In this document: positions 60,128 to 64,000 of the stretch, one piece after another
Layout of the letters: every line of letters starts with the position of its first letter
How positions within the stretch are numbered: the first letter of the stretch is position 1
NCBI GenBank assembly: GCA_014529385.2
Contig: CM043946.1
Span: forward strand, 18,617,077 to 18,681,076
Length of the DNA stretch: 64,000 nt
Source of the DNA: Adiantum capillus-veneris
Taxonomy: Eukaryota > Streptophyta > Polypodiopsida > Polypodiales > Pteridaceae
Direction: 5' to 3'
The notes under the pieces: generated by a model
Databases searched by the model: none
What the model was told of the DNA's origin: nothing
What the model saw: the letters and a program-made list of their open reading frames with translations, nothing else
Position numbers and translations under genes: made by a program

Positions 60128-61259
60128 GATGTAAATAATCGTAATTATTTACTCCAACTATTTTTTAACAAGTTTTTGCAACAATCTTAACATAGATCTG
60201 TTAAGCAGCTTAACTTACGCTCCCTAGCCAAGTTTCATCAATTTTGGATAATTTTTTTTCAAATGGTCAACAATTTGGTGTTTGTAGACTGACTTTGCAA
60301 ATTTGGCCACAATTTTCAGTCCAATGATCCAAATCCTACCAAATTTGATTCGCGGGCTTATTATAACATGCTAAAGCTAGTGATATGCTGACTTGGTCAA
60401 AAAAGTTGAAAAATGAAACAAAAGTAATAATCTCGATTATTTACTTCTGACAAATTTTTGCATCTTTTTGGTCAACTGAGCATGTACACTTGTCTATCAC
60501 ATCAATATAAGCCTATAAGTTAAGTTTCATTGAGTTTGAACAAAATTTTCTCAAATTTCACTCAAGTTCTCAAAAATCAGTACATAATTTAATTTTTTTC
60601 AGTTTTTAGTCAATTTGGTGATTCAAATTCTATGGGCCTTTACAAAAGTTGTTTGTACACATGCATAGAGTCTCTGGTATCAACCTTGGTCAGTTTTGAG
60701 CTGAAAGTAACTAATCATGATTATTTACTTTAAGCCTAAAATGAACACTTTTTTGAGCTTTTTCACTGGACAGTCTTTTCATGAGCTATTTTAAGCCTTT
60801 GAGTCAAGTCAAAACTTAATTTGGCCTAAAATGTCAAGAAAAAGTAAATAATCTGAATTTTTGCAAACTCTTGAAATTTTTACCTCAATGTGTCCTTGAG
60901 CTTAACCATTGGTTCATACAACTTTTAAGCATACTCTCCAGTCAGATTGAGTGGTTGACAGTCTTTTGGTGCTATTTCTAGCCGTAGACGTGAAATTTTG
61001 TAACTGCACATAACAGCTCATAATTGATTCTTTTGGAGAGAGCAATGCTTTAAAATCCACCTCGGATTCTACTTACTCTACTCCTAGGTTCTACTGCAAT
61101 GGGGTTGTGAAGAGTGTTCACAAATAGCTCGTTTTCTTTTTTTTTAAATGGTTTTTTGAGCCTTGATCTTAAGACTTGTCTTGTCCATAAATCATTCTGA
61201 AAATCCTAATATAATTCTACAATCCTACAATCCTAAAGGTACTTAGCAAGTACACTTGC
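60128..61259. other. AT-rich DNA between H and G, nothing recognised
   Basis: Repeated short words such as GTAAATAATC and TTATTTACT occur, but no coding, LTR or terminal repeat is supported. It could be the 5' leader of M displaced by H, or other old repeat sequence. Confidence 0.5.
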
Positions 61260-61316
61260 TGTTAAGTATGGAGCTTGATTTACCCGTTGTAATTTTCTGT
61301 GTTAAAACCGCACATT

Positions 61317-61961
61317 TGTAAGGCCCCCTTATGAGGAGAAGCCATCCTATGTGAAGAAAAATAACTCGCCGGAAACCAAAATTTATTGTGGCCAGACGGC
61401 GGCGGGGCGGGGCTGAAAAGTGGTCGGAAAACGATCGGTCGGTTGGCCGGTTGGCCGGTGGTCAATAGTCAATGGCCGGTGGTCGGTGGTCAGAAGTCAA
61501 TGGCTGGTGGCCGGTGGCCGAATTCAAAAGCGGACTTGTCTTCTCAAGGGCGGCCACACATGGGCAGACTGGAGGGTCCGATTTGGACTTATCTACACAA
61601 GGACGAGTACACATGGCTTCCTCTCATGAGAGAGGGCAGCCCTTTTGGCCTATAACAGGAGGCATTTATACACACATTTCAGAGTGTGAGGTTGATGCAA
61701 CAAGGTGGGTGTGATGTGGTGAGAGTGAAGCAAGGCGAGAGCTCCAAAAGGGTATAATCCCTTTGCAAACTATTTCTTGTTTTGAAGTACTATAGCCATT
61801 GAGTGGCTGCTTTCTGTGGATGTAGCCCACATTGAGTGAACCACGCATATCGTGTGTACTCTCTCTCTCTCTCTACTTTATAAACTCGTGTGAGAAAACC
61901 TGTCTCTCTCCATTAAGTAATCTACTCAATTATCTATTTAGCTACGTCTTATTTCCTAATA
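61317..61961 (+). repeat. 5' LTR of G
   Basis: The end is fixed by the PBS at 61964. The start is taken as TGTAAGGCCCCC at 61317; TGTTAAGTATGG at 61260 is an alternative. The other LTR lies beyond the window, so the start is unconfirmed. It contains tandem GGCCGGTGGTC-like words near 61440-61515 and a short CT tract at about 61859-61874. Confidence 0.6.
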
Positions 61962-61963
61962 AT

Positions 61964-61976
61964 TGGTATCAGAGCA
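61964..61976 (+). other. Primer-binding site of G
   Basis: TGGTATCAGAGCA matches the plant initiator-Met PBS consensus exactly in its 12-base core. Confidence 0.88.
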
Positions 61977-62034
61977 AGGTTTGCTCGTAGCTAAATTATC
62001 TCAAGGAAAGGATTCCTTGAATTGAGTGTGAGTT

Positions 62035-64000
62035 ATGGTGGAGGAAGGGAATCTCAAGATTGACAAGCTCAATGGAAAAAACTACCAACATTAGAAGATG
62101 CAGATTGAAGACTATCTCTACCAAAAGGACCTCTATTTGCCACTAGTCGGTCTTGCAAAGAAGCCTGCAACGATGGCAGATGAAGCATGGATTTTCCTTG
62201 ATAGAAAGGCACTGGGAAAAATCCAATTAAGCTTGGTGTCAATGGTGGCCTTCAATGTTTTGGAGATGAAGACCACGGAGGACTTGATGAAGTCACTTGA
62301 CAACTTCTACGAGAAACCATCGGCATCCAATAAGGTATTTCTTATGAAGCGCTTGTTCAATCTAAAGATGGCAGAGAATGGTTCAGTTGCAGGACACCTA
62401 AATGAATTTAACACAAACATAAGTCAACTTCGATTGGTGAAAATCAATTTCGATGAAGTGCGAGCTCTCCTTATACTATCATCTCTACTGGATAGTTGGG
62501 ACAGCCTTGTGATGGCTGTAAGTAATTCCATTTTTGGCACAAGTACTCTTAAGTTTGATGATGTTGTGGGTGTTCTTGTAAGCGAGGAAATATGAAGCAG
62601 AAGCACAATAGATCATCAAGTGATACACTATTAGTGGAAACAAGAGGAAGGCCTAAGGAGAGGTTCAAAAACCAAAAGGGTCGTGATCGCTCAAGGCGGA
62701 GCAAGTCACACACAAAGCCAGTTCTTGAATGCTAGAACTGTGACAAGAAGGGCCACGTCAAGAAGGATTGCTGGTCCAAGAAGAAGGAGGAGTTGGAATC
62801 TTAAGACAACAAGCCAACATCGGAAGCCAATGTGGCAGGTAAAGTAGAGCAAGATGCTCTAATTCTCTCATTAAACAATGTGTCTAATTAGACAATGCTC
62901 TAATTCTCTCATTAGACAATGTGGCAGGTAAAGTAGAGCAAGATGCTCTAATTCTCTCATTAGACAATGTGTCTAATTCCTAGATAGTAGATTCCGGGGC
63001 TTCATTCCATGCAACACCACACAAGCAACATTTACAAGATTACACCAAAGGTAATTTTGGGTATGTATACTTGGGAGATGATAAAGCTTGTGAGATTGTC
63101 GGCAAAGGTACAGTTTCTATCAACAATTCTAACGGAAATGAATGGAAGCTTAAAGATGTTAGGCATGTTCCTTCTCTTCGGCAAAATTTGATCTCTTCAG
63201 GACAATTGGACAATGAAGGTCAAAACATTGCATTCGGAAACAAATGGTGGAAGATCTCAAAGTGATCTTTGGTGATTTCCAAGCGAGAAAAGGTCGGTAC
63301 ACTTTACTTGTGTACTGTTAGCATGCAACCTTCAGCTTGTGCAACAACTACAGAAGTCGACAGTGCAGTGTGGCACTATCGGCTTGGGCATATGAGTGCC
63401 AAAGGAATGCAAATCCTTCAAACAAAGAAGGTTCCACCAGGTTTGAAAGAAGTGGACTTAGGGTTCTGTGAAGATTGTGTTTATGGTAAAAAAACGAGGG
63501 TAAAATTTCAAAAATCTAGAAATGAAAGAAAAAATAAAAAACTTGAGTTGGTTCATTGTGACGTTTGGGGTCTTGCAAGTACACCATCACTTGGTGGCTC
63601 ATTTTACTATGTAGCATCCATAGATGATGCGACTAGATGGGTTTATGTAATGAAGAATAAATCCGATGTGTTTTCCATATTTCAAAGGTGGAAAGCCTTT
63701 GTGGAGAATGAAACAGGTACCAAGGTTAAATGCCTCACATCCAACAATGGAGGCAAATATTGTAGCCAAACTTTTGAAAGCTTTTGTGCTAGCAATGGAA
63801 TTTGGAGGCAAAGGACAACCGCAAGGACATCTCAACAAAATGGGATTTTGGAAATAATGAACAGGACAATCATGGAGCAAGCACGAAGCATGTGGCTACA
63901 TGTAGGCCTACCGCTTGAGTTTTGGGCGGAAGCTGTAAGTACGTCTGTGTACTTAATCAACCGGTTACCCTCAACGACATTGGATGGGGGAGTTCTAAAA
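62035..64000 (+). pseudogene. G gag-pol coding region, partial
   Basis: Gag opens near 62035 (MVEEGNLKIDKLNGKNY) and includes AWIFLDRKALGKIQLSL, SNKVFLMKRLFNLKM and GHLNEFNTNISQL, the UBN2-type gag of TNT1-like elements. A zinc-knuckle trace NCDKKGHVKKDCW lies near 62735. The protease DSGASFHATPHKQ lies near 62990 and is followed by LKDVRHVPSLRQNLISSGQL. Pre-integrase VWHYRLGHMSAKGMQIL is near 63370. Integrase begins near 63540 (LVHCDVWGLASTPSLGGSFY) and continues to the window edge. Fossil. Confidence 0.85.

Larger units (their letters stand above)
61317..64000 (+). mobile_element. G: Ty1/copia element (Tork/TNT1-like), running off the right edge
   Basis: LTR, PBS, gag, zinc knuckle, protease, pre-integrase and the first half of the integrase lie in copia order on +. 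The element continues past 64000, so RT, RNase H and the 3' LTR cannot be seen. The visible part has several breaks. Confidence 0.85.

Noticed and set aside
1-64000. CRISPR arrays, bacterial operons, toxin-antitoxin or phage modules
   Set aside because: There is no regular spacer-repeat array, no ribosome-binding sites or tight gene spacing, and all recognisable coding is plant LTR-retrotransposon.

Overview
This window is repeat-rich nuclear DNA of a land plant. Nearly every recognisable base belongs to LTR retrotransposons of the Ty1/copia and Ty3/gypsy orders, many nested inside one another, plus one MITE and one tRNA-derived SINE. I found no host protein gene, no rRNA or functional tRNA gene, no CRISPR array and no bacterial-style operon. 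The plant assignment rests on the retroelement lineages: a chromovirus with 3.5 kb LTRs, TNT1/Tork-like copia, and an element with an Athila-like primer-binding site. The species cannot be told from the sequence. Element letters A-M are my own labels. || Layout. 1-1509: AT-rich, nothing recognised. About 1510-5385: K, an old Ty3/gypsy copy on +. 5386 onward: J, a chromovirus on +, with a 5' LTR of about 3.48 kb (5386-8868), a gag-pol body (8869-14756) carrying a MITE (11521-11972) and a SINE (13189-13554), and a 3' LTR scattered in three pieces (14757-15150, 47551-47826, 50829-51134). || The first interruption of that 3' LTR is A (15151-47550), a mostly non-coding LTR element that has collected others. 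These are an F-F tandem (18197-36894, two internal regions sharing the LTR at 28378-29102), the copia element D inside the first F copy (with C inside D at 19910-25309), the young copia element B (37472-43021), and the small non-coding LTR element I (44223-46898). The second interruption is L (47827-50828), a lone LTR of J's own family in reverse orientation. The third is M (from 51135, on -), which has a gag with two zinc knuckles and a long coiled-coil-like region but no visible pol. M is cut near 57013 by the copia copy H (to 60127). 60128-61259 is AT-rich with nothing recognised. G, a copia element on +, starts near 61317 and runs off the right edge. || How it fits together: the deepest chain is C in D in F in A in J in K, six layers. 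Several junctions are supported by 5-bp target duplications: AGTAA for B, GTTTG for D, AACTC/AACCC for A. D's two LTRs lie in opposite orientations but carry the same target duplication, which points to a local inversion after insertion. B has the most similar LTRs and is the youngest datable element. I see no undescribed cellular system. The most unusual items are the inversion scar, the F tandem, and M.
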